The notes: generated by a model from the sequence alone, not told the origin. Positions 8,755 through 18,141 are shown, counted from the stretch's first letter. The stretch is DNA of 64,000 bases from Acidobacteriota bacterium (GCA_031271905.1 JAISUT010000014.1:1-64000); one strand, 5' to 3'. Made by a program: numbers and translations.

Positions 8755-10401
8755 ATGGCGACGACAAAGACAACTAAGCCGATTCAGACCGACATACTCT
8801 GCGTGGGCGCGGGCGTGGCATCGCTCTCGACGGCGTTGGCGCTCCTGCGCAAATTGAAGGCGGGCGGGTGCGAGAAGCTGCCGCGCGTGATGGTCATCGA
8901 CAAGGGACGCAACGTGGGCAGCCACGTCCTGTCCGGCGCGGTGATCGACATGAGCGGGTTCGACGGACTCCTGACCGCCGACGAAATCAAGAAGATCCCC
9001 GTCGAGGCGCGCGTGAACGGCAAGCGCGAATCGTTCCACATGCTCTTCGGCGAGAGCAAGTCGATGAAGATACCGTGGATGCCGCCGATGATGCAGGCGC
9101 ACGGCTATCCGGTCGGCTCCCTGACCAAGCTGACGCAATACTTGGCGGGGCTGTGCGAGAAAGAGGGGGCGCGGGTCTACACGGGCTTCGCGGCGGTGGA
9201 GCTTTTGGAAGACGACAAGGGGCGCGTCGTCGGGGCGCGCACCGGCGAGAAGGGGATAGACCACGAGGGCAAGCCCAAGAGCAACCACCTGCCGAGCGAG
9301 GCGGTCTACGCCAAGGCCGTGGTGCTGGGCGAAGGCGCCTGCGGCATCCTGACCGAAAAGCTCATCAAGCGCAAGGAGCTGGAGGGCGACCGCGAGCAAG
9401 CCTACGCGATCGGGGTCAAGGAGGTCGTCGAAGTCCCCGCCGACGAAAAGCGCGTGGGGGAGATCGCCCACACGTTCGGCTACCCCGCCGACATGCAGAC
9501 CTACGGCGGCGGCTTCATCTACCACGTCTCCGCGACGCAGGTGATGATCTGCTACGCCTACGCGCTGGACTACGCCGACCCCGCCTCCGACCCGCACGCG
9601 CTGTTCCGCAAGTTCAAGGCGCACCCGACGGTGGCCGAGCACATCAAAGGCGGCAAGTCCGTCGCCTACGGCGCGAAGGTCATCCCCGAAGGGGGGTGCT
9701 ACTCCGTGCCCAAGGTGGTGGCCGACGGCGCTTTGATCGTGGGCGACGGCGCGGGTCTGGTGGACACGTTGCGCATCAAGGGCATCCACCTGGCGGCGAT
9801 GTCGGGGCGCGCGGCGGCCGACACCCTGGCCGATTGCTGGAAGAACGACGACTTCTCGCTCAAGGCGCTCCAGCCCTATGCGGAGCGTTTGCGCGCGACC
9901 GAGGGCTGGAAGCAGCTCCGTCGGGTGCGCAACGTGCGCGCGCCGTTCTCGACGCACCTGACCTTCGGCGTGGCGTGCGCCGGCGCGGCGTGGGCGACCT
10001 TCGGGGCGTTCCCGTTCTGGCAGGTGCCGATGGAGGCGGACTACAAGGCGCTGAAAGTCCTGCCGGGCGGGAGGATGCCTGAGCCGGAGGCGCTGGAGGC
10101 GACGCCGACCTCGCCCGACCGCCTGACCGACGTCTTCATGTCGGGGACGATACACGACGAGGATCAGCCCTGCCACCTGAAGATACTCGACCGCAAGAAG
10201 TGCGCCGAGTGCATCAAGCGGTTCGGCGCGCCGTGCCAACGGTTCTGTCCGGCCGAGGTCTACCGGCTGGAGGAGGGGCGCATCCACGTCGATTTCTCGA
10301 ATTGCCTGCACTGCAAGACGTGCCAGATCAAGGATCCGTACCAGAACATCGAGTGGACCTTCCCGCAGGGGGGCGACGGTCCGCGTTACACGCGCATGTA
10401 A
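8755..10401 (+). CDS. Electron transfer flavoprotein-quinone oxidoreductase
   Basis: This 548-residue protein belongs to the ETF-QO/FixC family. The N-terminal dinucleotide-binding motif is VGAGVASLSTALALL. The C-terminus carries the [4Fe-4S] module (CPAEVY, CLHCKTCQIKDP) and ends with the family signature GGDGPRY. It takes electrons from ETF and reduces membrane quinone, here probably menaquinone given menA downstream. It starts 12 bases after etfA, and a strong terminator follows at 10412. Confidence 0.93.
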   Translation: MATTKTTKPIQTDILCVGAGVASLSTALALLRKLKAGGCEKLPRVMVIDKGRNVGSHVLSGAVIDMSGFDGLLTADEIKKIPVEARVNGKRESFHMLFGESKSMKIPWMPPMMQAHGYPVGSLTKLTQYLAGLCEKEGARVYTGFAAVELLEDDKGRVVGARTGEKGIDHEGKPKSNHLPSEAVYAKAVVLGEGACGILTEKLIKRKELEGDREQAYAIGVKEVVEVPADEKRVGEIAHTFGYPADMQTYGGGFIYHVSATQVMICYAYALDYADPASDPHALFRKFKAHPTVAEHIKGGKSVAYGAKVIPEGGCYSVPKVVADGALIVGDGAGLVDTLRIKGIHLAAMSGRAAADTLADCWKNDDFSLKALQPYAERLRATEGWKQLRRVRNVRAPFSTHLTFGVACAGAAWATFGAFPFWQVPMEADYKALKVLPGGRMPEPEALEATPTSPDRLTDVFMSGTIHDEDQPCHLKILDRKKCAECIKRFGAPCQRFCPAEVYRLEEGRIHVDFSNCLHCKTCQIKDPYQNIEWTFPQGGDGPRYTRM

Positions 10402-10411
10402 ACGACGATGT

Positions 10412-10457
10412 GGCGCGCCGCAATCGGCGTTTTCGCGGCGCGCCGCCGCCTTTTTTT
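10412..10457 (+). terminator. Rho-independent terminator of the etf operon
   Basis: A perfect 10-bp stem (GGCGCGCCGC with GCGGCGCGCC) has a 13-base loop and is followed by a short GC stretch and seven T residues. It lies 10 bases after the ETF-QO stop codon. Confidence 0.85.
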
Positions 10458-10465
10458 ATTCGACA

Positions 10466-10528
10466 GGGAGCCTCTAAAAAGCTCGCAGACAAGGCGCAAC
10501 GCAGCGTCCGGGGTTTTTAGAGGCTCCC
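10466..10528. repeat. Dispersed palindromic repeat, copy 1
   Basis: The outer arms are GGGAGCCTCTAAAAA and TTTTTAGAGGCTCCC, and the core reads CTCGCAGACAAGGCGCAACG and on to CCGGGG. The same element occurs at 63192-63252 in this orientation and at 16364-16418 and 47854-47914 in the other. It lies directly after the etf terminator, between genes. Confidence 0.85.
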
Positions 10529-10642
10529 GTCAGTCTATTCGGGTGCCGCTGCGGGAGCCTTCTCCCGCGTGGTCGCCGGAAACGCGGACAAGGCTGCGCC
10601 ATCCGCCGCCCGAGGTCGGGCATCCCCGCACGGATCGACGAT

Positions 10643-11527
10643 TTGGGTAAGACGAAAGCATGGATATTGGCGGCGCGCCCGAAGACGCTGGCGGCGTCCG
10701 CATCGCCGGTCGTGGCCGCCTCGGCGCTGGCTTGGCGCGACGGGGCGTTCGACGCCCTCCCCGCGCTACTCTGCCTCGGCGTGGCGCTTCTCGCGCAGAT
10801 AGCCGCCAACCTCGCCAACGACTATTTCGATTTCAAGAAAGGTGCCGACGACGAGACGCGGCTCGGGCAGCCGCGCGCCGTCGCCTCGGGATGGATAGCC
10901 CCGAAGACGATGCTGGTCGCGGCGCTCGCGACGCTGGCGGCCGCATGCCTTTGCGGTTGCGGGTTGTTGTCGTTCGGCCCGTGGCGGGTGTTGCTGCCCG
11001 TCGGGGCGGCGGTGGCGCTCTGCGTGCCGGCTTATTCGGCGGGTCCCTATCCGCTGGCGTACAAGGGCTGGGGCGACGTATGCGTCCTGCTCTTTTACGG
11101 GATCGTCCCCGTCTGCTTCACCTACTACGTCCAGGCGCGGGCGTTCACGGCGGACGCCGCATGGCTTTCGCTGGCGCTGGGCTTCCTCTCCGTGAACATC
11201 CTGCTGGTCAACAACTACCGCGACGTCGCGCAGGATCGGGCGGCGGGCAAGCGGACGACCGTCGTGATCTTCGGCCGCCGTTTCGGGCGCGCCCTGTATT
11301 TGGCGGACGCGCTCTTGGCGGTCGCTTGCGCCTGGCCCGCCTATTGGCGGCTCGATTGGCGGTGGTGGCTGCCGTTCCTGGCTTTCGCCGCGCTCCAGCT
11401 ATCCACATGGCGCGGCATGGTGCGGCGGGATGGTGCGGCGTTGAACGGGACGCTGGAGCAGACCGCCCGCAACGTGTTCCTGTTCGCCCTGCTCCTGGCT
11501 GCCGCCCTGTCGCCTCTGGCGTCGTAG
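10643..11527 (+). CDS. menA: 1,4-dihydroxy-2-naphthoate prenyltransferase (MenA-like)
   Basis: This 294-residue UbiA-superfamily integral membrane protein has about eight or nine hydrophobic segments. The first Asp-rich motif is NDYFDFKKGADDE and the second is NNYRDVAQDRAAGKRT, matching MenA. MenA attaches a polyprenyl chain to DHNA in menaquinone synthesis. The only in-frame start near the conserved N-terminus (KTKAWILAARPKTL) is TTG 10643, with a poor ribosome binding site. The rest of the men pathway is not in the window. Another UbiA-family prenyltransferase is less likely. Confidence 0.87.
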   Translation: MGKTKAWILAARPKTLAASASPVVAASALAWRDGAFDALPALLCLGVALLAQIAANLANDYFDFKKGADDETRLGQPRAVASGWIAPKTMLVAALATLAAACLCGCGLLSFGPWRVLLPVGAAVALCVPAYSAGPYPLAYKGWGDVCVLLFYGIVPVCFTYYVQARAFTADAAWLSLALGFLSVNILLVNNYRDVAQDRAAGKRTTVVIFGRRFGRALYLADALLAVACAWPAYWRLDWRWWLPFLAFAALQLSTWRGMVRRDGAALNGTLEQTARNVFLFALLLAAALSPLAS

Positions 11528-11591
11528 CTGCGGCTGGCGCCGAACCGTCCACCATAGTCGCACCTGCCCGCCAACATTTTCCCCCGCAAAA

Positions 11592-11678
11592 AACGCTTCC
11601 ATGATGTAATTATTAAAGATTATTATCAACCAGGATTTGCCGGGGGGGCGTTGTCCCGAAGCCCCCGGCGGAAGCGTT
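11592..11678. repeat. Nested inverted repeats in a spacer
   Basis: An outer 9-bp inverted repeat (AACGCTTCC at 11592-11600, GGAAGCGTT at 11670-11678) encloses an AT-rich patch and an inner GC hairpin (GCCGGGGG at 11639, CCCCCGGC at 11662). It sits between menA and the cupin gene. The left arm with its flank shares 16 bases (TCATGGAAGCGTTTTT, read on the minus strand) with 18078-18093, upstream of the radical SAM gene. Confidence 0.4.
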
Positions 11679-11809
11679 GGGCGGAACAAGGGCGAAGCCA
11701 GAGCCCGGAAAGATCGCGTCGGAGGGATCGCGTCCCCACCCCCGGCGTCATGTGCAATCTCCAATGCCAAAGGTCGTTGCAAAGGAAAAGGAAAGAAAGG
11801 ACGGAAGCC

Positions 11810-12301
11810 ATGCCGGAATTGAAGCACTCCAAATATTTTTTGCACGAACTCCCCGACGGGCAGCGCTTCAAGGGGTTTGGCAAGATGCCCGCGATGACGG
11901 TGTTCACCGACAGCGGCATCCTCGAAGGCAGCAACTATTTCTCCGTGATGGTCATGGGGCCTGACGCGGTGCGGCATCCGGGCCACGGCCCGCACGTCCA
12001 CGACGTCCCGGAGCTGCTCGCGCTCCTGGGGACGGACATGGACAAGCCGCGCGACCTCTGCGCCAAGGTGGAGATGTGCATGGGCGAGGAGATGGAGAGC
12101 CACATCGTGACGGAATCGACGATCATCTGGATTCCGCCCCGGTTCGTCCACGCGCCCTTCCGGGTGCTGGAGGTGACGCGCCCCTTCGTCCTGGTCCAGT
12201 GCCAGTACGCGCCCAAATTCACCGAGAAGGGGTTGAAGCAACTGGTCAGGGAGGAGTTGCGCGACAAGATGATATTCATCGACGCCGACGGGACCGAGTG
12301 A
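11810..12301 (+). CDS. Small cupin-like protein
   Basis: The product has about 163 residues. The segment HGPHVHDVPELL carries an HxH-type metal-binding pattern, with further candidate ligands in MEMS-free regions such as ESHIV and RFVHAPF, consistent with a one-domain cupin beta-barrel. No signal peptide is present. The frame is open to 11651, but ATG 11810 has a purine-rich site (AAAGGACGGAAGCC) just before it. The gene stands alone between menA and the convergent uxaC. The substrate cannot be inferred. Confidence 0.6.
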   Translation: MPELKHSKYFLHELPDGQRFKGFGKMPAMTVFTDSGILEGSNYFSVMVMGPDAVRHPGHGPHVHDVPELLALLGTDMDKPRDLCAKVEMCMGEEMESHIVTESTIIWIPPRFVHAPFRVLEVTRPFVLVQCQYAPKFTEKGLKQLVREELRDKMIFIDADGTE

Positions 12302-12471
12302 CGCGGCACGCCGCCGTCCCGGAGCCGCAAGCGGGCGGGAGTGTCCGGACGGTGTCACGGCGGATGAAAACATCCAGAGACATGATATGGATGGGGGATG
12401 GCAAGCGCATCCGTCGAACGCTGAAATGCCCGGTCAGAAGGACGGGGCGTTTCGGTTTCGACGGCGGCGCC

Positions 12472-13884
12472 TTACAGCTTGTAGGCGTCCTTCGCCAGGC
12501 GGTACGCCAAGTCCACGGCCGTCTCCCGCGCCTCGTCCTCCGTCAGGCGGTGCTCCGCGCAGAGGCGCGCCAGCCAGGCGCAGTCCATGCGCCGCGCCGC
12601 GTCATGCCGCGCCGGGATGGAGGGGAACGCCCGCGTGTCGTCGTTGAAGCCCACGGTGTTGTAAAACCCCGCCGTCTCCGTCGTCTTCCAGCGGTAGTAG
12701 CGCATCCCCTCCGGGCTGTCGTAGAACCACCAGGCGGGACCCAGCTTCAGCGCGGGGTAATGCCCCGCCAATGGCGCCAGCTCCCGCGCATAGGCGGTTT
12801 CGTCCAAGGCGAACAGGATGAGCGTGAGGCGCGGGTCGTTGCCGAAGCGGTCGAGCAGGGGCTTGAGGGCGCGCACGTATTCGGTGGCGAGGGGGATGTC
12901 CGCGCCCATGTCCCTGCCGAACTTCTCGAAGAGCGCGCGGTTGTGGTTGCGGAAGACGCCGGGGTGGAGTTGCATCACCATGCCGTCCTCGACGCTCATC
13001 CGCGCCATTTCGGTCAGCATCTGCGCGCGGAACGACTCCGCGTCGCCGGGTGAGGCGCCGCCGGCGACGACCCTGCCGAACAACGCCTCGCATTGCCCTG
13101 GCGCAAGGTCCGCCGTCGCCGCCGTCGCGTGGCCGTGGTCGGTGGCCGTCGCGCCTAGCGCGCGGAAATATTCGCGGCGCTTCTCCAAGGCGCGCAGGTA
13201 GCCGCGCCAAGCCCCCGTGTCCTCGCCCGTCAGCTCGCCGAGCCGGCGCACGTTCGCCGCGAACCCCTCGAACTCGGGATCGACCACCGGGTCGGGGCGG
13301 AACGTCGAGACGACGCGCCCGCGCCAGCCCGACGCCCGCAATCTCCGATGGTGCGCCAGGTCGTCCAGCGGCGACTCGGTGGTCGCCAGGACTTCGATGC
13401 CGAAGCGCTCGTACAGTGCGCGCGGGAGGAACTCGGGCCGGGTCAGGCACTCGGCGATCTGGTCGTAGACGCGGTCGGCGGTTTCCGCCGAAGGGGTCTC
13501 GCGCACCTGGAACACCTCGTAGAGCGTATGCGTCATCCAAAGGGCGCAGGGGGTGCCGCGAAAGCATTTCCAATGCCCGGCGAAACGCCGCCATATGCGA
13601 CGCGGGTCGGTTTCCCCCCTGCCGCCGCCCCTGTCGGCGATGCCGAGCGCCTCCAGCGGCACCCCTTGGCTGTAGAGCATCCGAAAGATGTAGTGGTCTG
13701 GCGTGACCAGCAGCGTCGCGGGGTCGGGGAAGGGCTGGTCGTCGGCGAACCAGCGCGCCTCGGTGTGTCCGTGCGGGCTGATGATCGGCAGGTGGCGCAC
13801 CTCGCCGTAGAGCCGCCGCGCGATCCCGCGTTGCGACGGCTCGGACGGGAACAGCCGGTCTTCGTGCAGCATGAGTTCACCCAT
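12472..13884 (-). CDS. uxaC: Glucuronate (uronate) isomerase
   Basis: This 470-residue protein matches UxaC throughout: the N-terminal ISPHGHTEARWFADDQPF carries the metal-binding HxH, followed by LLVTPDHYIFRMLYSQGV and LYERFGIEVLATTESPLDDL. The C-terminal GFNDDTRAFPSIPARHDAARR is also family-typical. It converts D-glucuronate to D-fructuronate (and galacturonate to tagaturonate) in the cytoplasm. It lies 47 bases downstream of the GH3 gene on the same strand, suggesting co-expression for plant-type glycans. No uxaB, uxuA or transporter is adjacent. Confidence 0.95.
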   Translation of the reverse strand: MGELMLHEDRLFPSEPSQRGIARRLYGEVRHLPIISPHGHTEARWFADDQPFPDPATLLVTPDHYIFRMLYSQGVPLEALGIADRGGGRGETDPRRIWRRFAGHWKCFRGTPCALWMTHTLYEVFQVRETPSAETADRVYDQIAECLTRPEFLPRALYERFGIEVLATTESPLDDLAHHRRLRASGWRGRVVSTFRPDPVVDPEFEGFAANVRRLGELTGEDTGAWRGYLRALEKRREYFRALGATATDHGHATAATADLAPGQCEALFGRVVAGGASPGDAESFRAQMLTEMARMSVEDGMVMQLHPGVFRNHNRALFEKFGRDMGADIPLATEYVRALKPLLDRFGNDPRLTLILFALDETAYARELAPLAGHYPALKLGPAWWFYDSPEGMRYYRWKTTETAGFYNTVGFNDDTRAFPSIPARHDAARRMDCAWLARLCAEHRLTEDEARETAVDLAYRLAKDAYKL

Positions 13885-13931
13885 GATCCCCCCTCTCCCC
13901 GATCCGCATCAGACACCGGTTTGGCGCAGTC

Positions 13932-16340
13932 TCACCTCACCGTCAGCGTGACCTCTTGCAGGTTGGCCGAGTCGCCGCCGACCATGACCTTGAACGTCCC
14001 CGGCTCCACGACGCGGCGCATGTTGCGGTCGAGCAGCGACAGCTCGTCCGGTCCCAGGACGAACTCCACCGTCTGCGACTCCCCGGCGTCGAGCGTCACG
14101 CGCCGGAAGCCCTTCAGTTCCTTCACGGGCCGCGTCACCGAGCTCACCTCGTCGCGGATGTAGAGCTGCACCACCTCGTCGCCGCGCACCGCGCCGACGT
14201 TGGCGACCTTGACCTTCACCGCGACCTTCCCCTCCGTCCCGATCACGGCCTCGGAGAGCTCCGGCTTGCCGTAGTCGAATTTCGTGTAGCTGAGCCCCCA
14301 GCCGAAGGGGTAGAGCGGCTTTTCGCTCCCGTCCACGTATGTGAGGCGCGCCGACGGCTTCTGGTTGTAGTAGACGGGCAGTTGCCCGACCGAGCGCGGG
14401 ACGGAGAGCGGCAGCTTGCCGCCGGGGTTGCAGTCGCCGAACAGCACGTCGGCGGCCGCCGTCCCGCCTTCCTGCCCCAAGTACCAGCCTTCGAGGATCG
14501 CCGGGACGTGCTCGGCGAGGTAGTTGATCGAGTTGGGCCGCCCGTGGATCAGGAAGGCCACGACGGGCTTGCCGAGCGCGACCATCGCCTTGGCCAGCTC
14601 GTCCTGCCCCGACGGGAGATCCAGGTCGAGCCGGTCGCCGAGGTGGTTCTCCCACGCCTCGCGGCTCGTCTGCTCGTTACCGCCGAGCGCGAGGACGATC
14701 ACGTCGGCCTTCTGCGCCACCGCCACCGCCTCTTTTATCCGCTGGGCGTTGCGCTCGGGGTCGCCCCAGGCCACCCCCTCGGCGAAAGTCGGCATCGTCT
14801 CCGAGCTCCCCGCGGTCTCGGTGATCTCGACGCCCACGGCGTACAGCACCTCCGCATCGTCGCCAGCCTTGGCCTTGACGCCGTCCAGGATGCTCACGAT
14901 CTTGGCGGGAAAGCCGCTGTAGCCGCCCAGGTGCGCGTCCTTGGCGTTCGGGCCGATGACGGCGATGCGCTTGTACGCCCCCTTCTTGAGCGGCAGCAGG
15001 CCGCCTTCGTTCTTCAGGAGGATGATCGACTTGCGCGCCGCCTCCAGGGCGACCTGCCGGTGCTCGTCGCTGCCGACCGCCTTCTCGGCGCGCTCGGGCG
15101 AGACGTAGGGGTCGTCGAAAAGCCCCGTGATGAACTTCGCGCGGAGGTTGCGCGCCAAGGCGCGGTCGATGGCCCCCTCGGAGACCTTCCCCTCGCGCGC
15201 CAGCCGCACCAGCTCAGGGTTGACCTCCCAATAAGGAAGTTCGATATCGACCCCCGCCTCCAGCGCCTGCTTGGCGGCCTGGGCGGGGCCGTCCGCGACA
15301 TGGTGCTTGGTGTCCAACTGCTTGATGCCGAAGTAGTCGGAGACCACCGTGCCGTCGAAGCCCCACTCCCCGCGCAGGAGGTCGCCCAGGAGCCAGCCGT
15401 TGGCATGCGAGGGGATGCCGTCGATCTCGTTGTAGGAGGCCATGACGCTCTCGATGCCCGCCTCGCGCACGGCGGCCTCGAACGGTTTCAGGAAGGACTC
15501 GCGCACGACCCGCTCGGAATAATTGCCGGGGCTGGTGTTGGCCCCCCCTTCGGGCTGCCCGTGCACCGCGAAATGCTTGGCTGTCGCGATGACGTGCTCC
15601 TTGTCGATCTTCAGCCCGCCGGAGCCTTCCCCCTGGAACCCCTTCACGGCGGCGACGCCGATGCGCGCGGCCAGGAACGGATCCTCGCCGTAGGTCTCCT
15701 CCGTGCGCCCCCAGCGCGGGTCGCGCACGATGTCCAGCACCGGGGTCAGGCACTGCTGGCTGCCGCGCGCGCGGACTTCCAGAGCCGTGGCGGCGAAGAC
15801 GCGCTCGACCGTCGCGGGATCCCAGGTCGAAGCCAGCGCCAGCGCCTGCGGGAACGAGGTCCCGCCCGTGGCGGCGTGGCCGTGCAGACATTCTTCGTGG
15901 AACAGGACGGGGATGCCGAGACGGGTCTGCTCCACCGCCCACTTCTGGACGGCGTTGACGAACTCGGCGTTCTCGCGCGGGCCGCGCATCATGCTGGGAC
16001 GCGACATCTGCCCGATGCCGTCCTTGAGCAGGGCGGCGGCGCGCTCGGGCTGGAACGCCCCCTTCTCGTCCACCAGCGTGGCTTGCGGGTCGTCGGCGCG
16101 GGCGGTGCGATCCATGACGCTGGTGAGCTGCGCCACCTTCTCTTCGAGCGTCATGCGCCCGACGAGGTCGGCGATGCGCCGTTCCATCGGCATGTCGGGG
16201 TTTTTGTATGGCGGGACCCCGGCGCTTGGAGCGGAACCGGGGGCGGGGCTTTGGGCGAAGCCCCAAGTTGCGGCCAGGCAGAAGAGGGTCAGGCGCAGGA
16301 TGGCTGTGGAAAAGCGAAAGCGCGAGTCAGGCACAGGCAT
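13932..16340 (-). CDS. Glycoside hydrolase family 3 beta-glucosidase-like, secreted
   Basis: This 802-residue protein has a signal peptide (about residues 1-30, ending GFAQS). The GH3 N-terminal domain shows the substrate-binding KHFAVHG and the nucleophile region VVSDYFGIKQL. The C-terminal (alpha/beta)6 domain follows (KSIILLKNEGGLLPL, AVIGPNA, GGNEQTSREAWENHLGDR), then a fibronectin III-like domain near the end (KPLYPFGWGLSYTKFDY). It probably cleaves beta-linked gluco- or xylo-oligosaccharides in the periplasm. It is transcribed toward uxaC. A dispersed repeat lies 23 bases upstream. Confidence 0.93.
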   Translation of the reverse strand: MPVPDSRFRFSTAILRLTLFCLAATWGFAQSPAPGSAPSAGVPPYKNPDMPMERRIADLVGRMTLEEKVAQLTSVMDRTARADDPQATLVDEKGAFQPERAAALLKDGIGQMSRPSMMRGPRENAEFVNAVQKWAVEQTRLGIPVLFHEECLHGHAATGGTSFPQALALASTWDPATVERVFAATALEVRARGSQQCLTPVLDIVRDPRWGRTEETYGEDPFLAARIGVAAVKGFQGEGSGGLKIDKEHVIATAKHFAVHGQPEGGANTSPGNYSERVVRESFLKPFEAAVREAGIESVMASYNEIDGIPSHANGWLLGDLLRGEWGFDGTVVSDYFGIKQLDTKHHVADGPAQAAKQALEAGVDIELPYWEVNPELVRLAREGKVSEGAIDRALARNLRAKFITGLFDDPYVSPERAEKAVGSDEHRQVALEAARKSIILLKNEGGLLPLKKGAYKRIAVIGPNAKDAHLGGYSGFPAKIVSILDGVKAKAGDDAEVLYAVGVEITETAGSSETMPTFAEGVAWGDPERNAQRIKEAVAVAQKADVIVLALGGNEQTSREAWENHLGDRLDLDLPSGQDELAKAMVALGKPVVAFLIHGRPNSINYLAEHVPAILEGWYLGQEGGTAAADVLFGDCNPGGKLPLSVPRSVGQLPVYYNQKPSARLTYVDGSEKPLYPFGWGLSYTKFDYGKPELSEAVIGTEGKVAVKVKVANVGAVRGDEVVQLYIRDEVSSVTRPVKELKGFRRVTLDAGESQTVEFVLGPDELSLLDRNMRRVVEPGTFKVMVGGDSANLQEVTLTVR

Positions 16341-16363
16341 TGCGACCTCCGGGAAACGTCGTT

Positions 16364-16418
16364 GGGAGCCTCTAAAAACCCCGGACGCTGCTTGTCTGCG
16401 AGGTTTTTAGAGGCTCCC
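16364..16418. repeat. Dispersed palindromic repeat, copy 2 (short core)
   Basis: The arms GGGAGCCTCTAAAAACC and GGTTTTTAGAGGCTCCC are intact. The core (CCGGACGCTGCTTGTCTGCG) lacks about eight bases present in the other copies and is in opposite orientation to copies 1 and 4. It lies just upstream of the GH3 start codon, so it could form an RNA hairpin in that leader. Confidence 0.85.
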
Positions 16419-16575
16419 CGTTGTCATTTATGGTCGTCATTCAGGCGAACGCACGACAAACGGCACAAAAACAAGGCGAGCCACTATAACATCCCGCCAC
16501 GCCGCGCCGGAAACAAAAAGGGAAGGGCGGGGCACTTCGGGAGGGCGGGGCGCGGGTTGCGGGCACCTGGGGTTT

Positions 16576-18054
16576 TCAACCGCCGGGGCTGGTTTCCGCG
16601 TCGCCCCAGAATTCTTCCGCCGTGACCCCCTCCCGCTCCAGCTTCGTCGTGAAAAAGAACTGGAATATCTCGGCGAACCAGGAGCGCCCGCCTATCCGCA
16701 CGTACCACCGCATCGCCAGGCGTTTCTTCCGATCCCGCAGGAAGAACAGGCGGAACAGCGACTTCGGACGCGCGTGCATGGTTATCTCGATGAATTTCAC
16801 ATAGAGGCAGACGAGCCACGCCGGCAGCGTCTGGTTGGCGAGTATCTGGTGCCGGTAGTCCCAGAAACGCAGATCCGTCAGGATGATCTTGCTCTTGCGG
16901 ACTTCCTGGTAGAAAGGCGTCCACCGGTGCGGCGTGGCGAAGCAAAACTGCACGAGGTCGGCGTCGTAGGACAAGAGCGTCCGCCAAAACCTGTAGTATC
17001 CGCCCAGAGTCTCGTCCCCGAAGGCGATGAGGAACGTCGCCGACATGAGGATGTCGTTCTTGCGCAAGAGCCGGATGGCCTCGCGGTCCTTGTCTACGTC
17101 GCCCTGCTTGTTGAGGCGCTTCAACACGGACTTGTCACTGTGTTCGATGCCCACCAAGAGCCGCGTGAACCCGGCCTTCTTGTAAAGAGGCAGGATGTCG
17201 GCGTCGCGGACGATGTGGTCGGCCCGCACCGCGCCGAACATCATCATGTCCATCCCCTCGCCGATCAAGGCGTCCAGCAGCTCCCGCCACACTTTGGGGT
17301 TGGGCGCGATGTTTTCGTCCGCGAAATTGACCACCCGCACGCCGTATTTGCGATGCAGCATCGCCAGCTCCCCGGCGAAACGGCTCGGGTCGCGGTGCCG
17401 CCACTTCTTCCAAAACAGCCGCTGCCCGCAGTAAGCGCAGGAATAGGGGCATCCGCGCGAGAACTGGACGACGGCGCCGCGATACCGCCCCCAGGCCGTG
17501 TAGTCGTAGCTTTCCATCAACTCCCACGCGACGCGGTAATCGTCGAGGTTCTCGATAGGCGGGGCGGGCGGCGTGCAGACGGGCCGCCCGCCTGCACGGA
17601 ACGCGACCCCCGGGCAGCCCTCAAGCGGGCGGCCGCTTTCCAGCGCGGCCACCAGGCCCAGGCACGCGGCTTCCCCCTCGCCGCAGACGACATGGTCGAT
17701 ATGCGGGTTCCGCGCCAGGATGTCGCGCCAATGGAACGTCGGGAACACGCCGCCGACGATAGTCCTTATCTCCGGGTTCTTTTCCCGGACCGCCTTCGTG
17801 ATTTCCTCGATGAACGGCTGGGCGGACGTCGAACCGGAGTGGCCGAGCAGGATGGCGTCGGGATTCCTCCTCGCGACTTCCGCCGCGACGCGGTCGGGAC
17901 GCATGTTGTCGATGTCCGCGTCCAGCAGCTTGACCTCGTGGCCGGCGTCGATGAGCGGCCCGGCGACGGCCAGCAGCCCCAACGGCGGCAGATGCTCCCC
18001 CGCCCTCCGGCTCCCGATGGACAGGTTCGGCGGGTTGACGCACAGTATTCTCAT
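16576..18054 (-). CDS. B12-binding radical SAM protein, BchE-like
   Basis: The protein has 492 residues. An N-terminal cobalamin-binding Rossmann domain (about 1-150; LLGHSGSTSAQPF, VGGVFPTFH) precedes a radical SAM core with the cluster motif CPYSCAYC at GCPYSCAYCGQRLFW. The later half (NKQGDVDKDREAIRLLRKNDI, TPHRWTPFYQEVR) resembles the anaerobic Mg-protoporphyrin cyclase BchE and related P-methylases. No chlorophyll genes are present, so the substrate is unknown. The family includes cyclases and methyltransferases. Start at ATG 18054 follows AAAGG. It is downstream of an ABC exporter in the same direction. Confidence 0.85.
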   Translation of the reverse strand: MRILCVNPPNLSIGSRRAGEHLPPLGLLAVAGPLIDAGHEVKLLDADIDNMRPDRVAAEVARRNPDAILLGHSGSTSAQPFIEEITKAVREKNPEIRTIVGGVFPTFHWRDILARNPHIDHVVCGEGEAACLGLVAALESGRPLEGCPGVAFRAGGRPVCTPPAPPIENLDDYRVAWELMESYDYTAWGRYRGAVVQFSRGCPYSCAYCGQRLFWKKWRHRDPSRFAGELAMLHRKYGVRVVNFADENIAPNPKVWRELLDALIGEGMDMMMFGAVRADHIVRDADILPLYKKAGFTRLLVGIEHSDKSVLKRLNKQGDVDKDREAIRLLRKNDILMSATFLIAFGDETLGGYYRFWRTLLSYDADLVQFCFATPHRWTPFYQEVRKSKIILTDLRFWDYRHQILANQTLPAWLVCLYVKFIEITMHARPKSLFRLFFLRDRKKRLAMRWYVRIGGRSWFAEIFQFFFTTKLEREGVTAEEFWGDAETSPGG

Positions 18055-18141
18055 CGTTTCGGCCTTTCTTGTTTTTTCATGGAAGCGTTTTTGAGGCGAT
18101 GCCTGCCGCTTGGGGCGCGTGCGCGTGCACGGCGGCATGCG

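Noticed and set aside
11651-11809. Longer N-terminus of the cupin gene
   Set aside because: The extra 53 residues are Arg/Lys/Pro-rich without structure and the ATG at 11810 has the better ribosome binding site.
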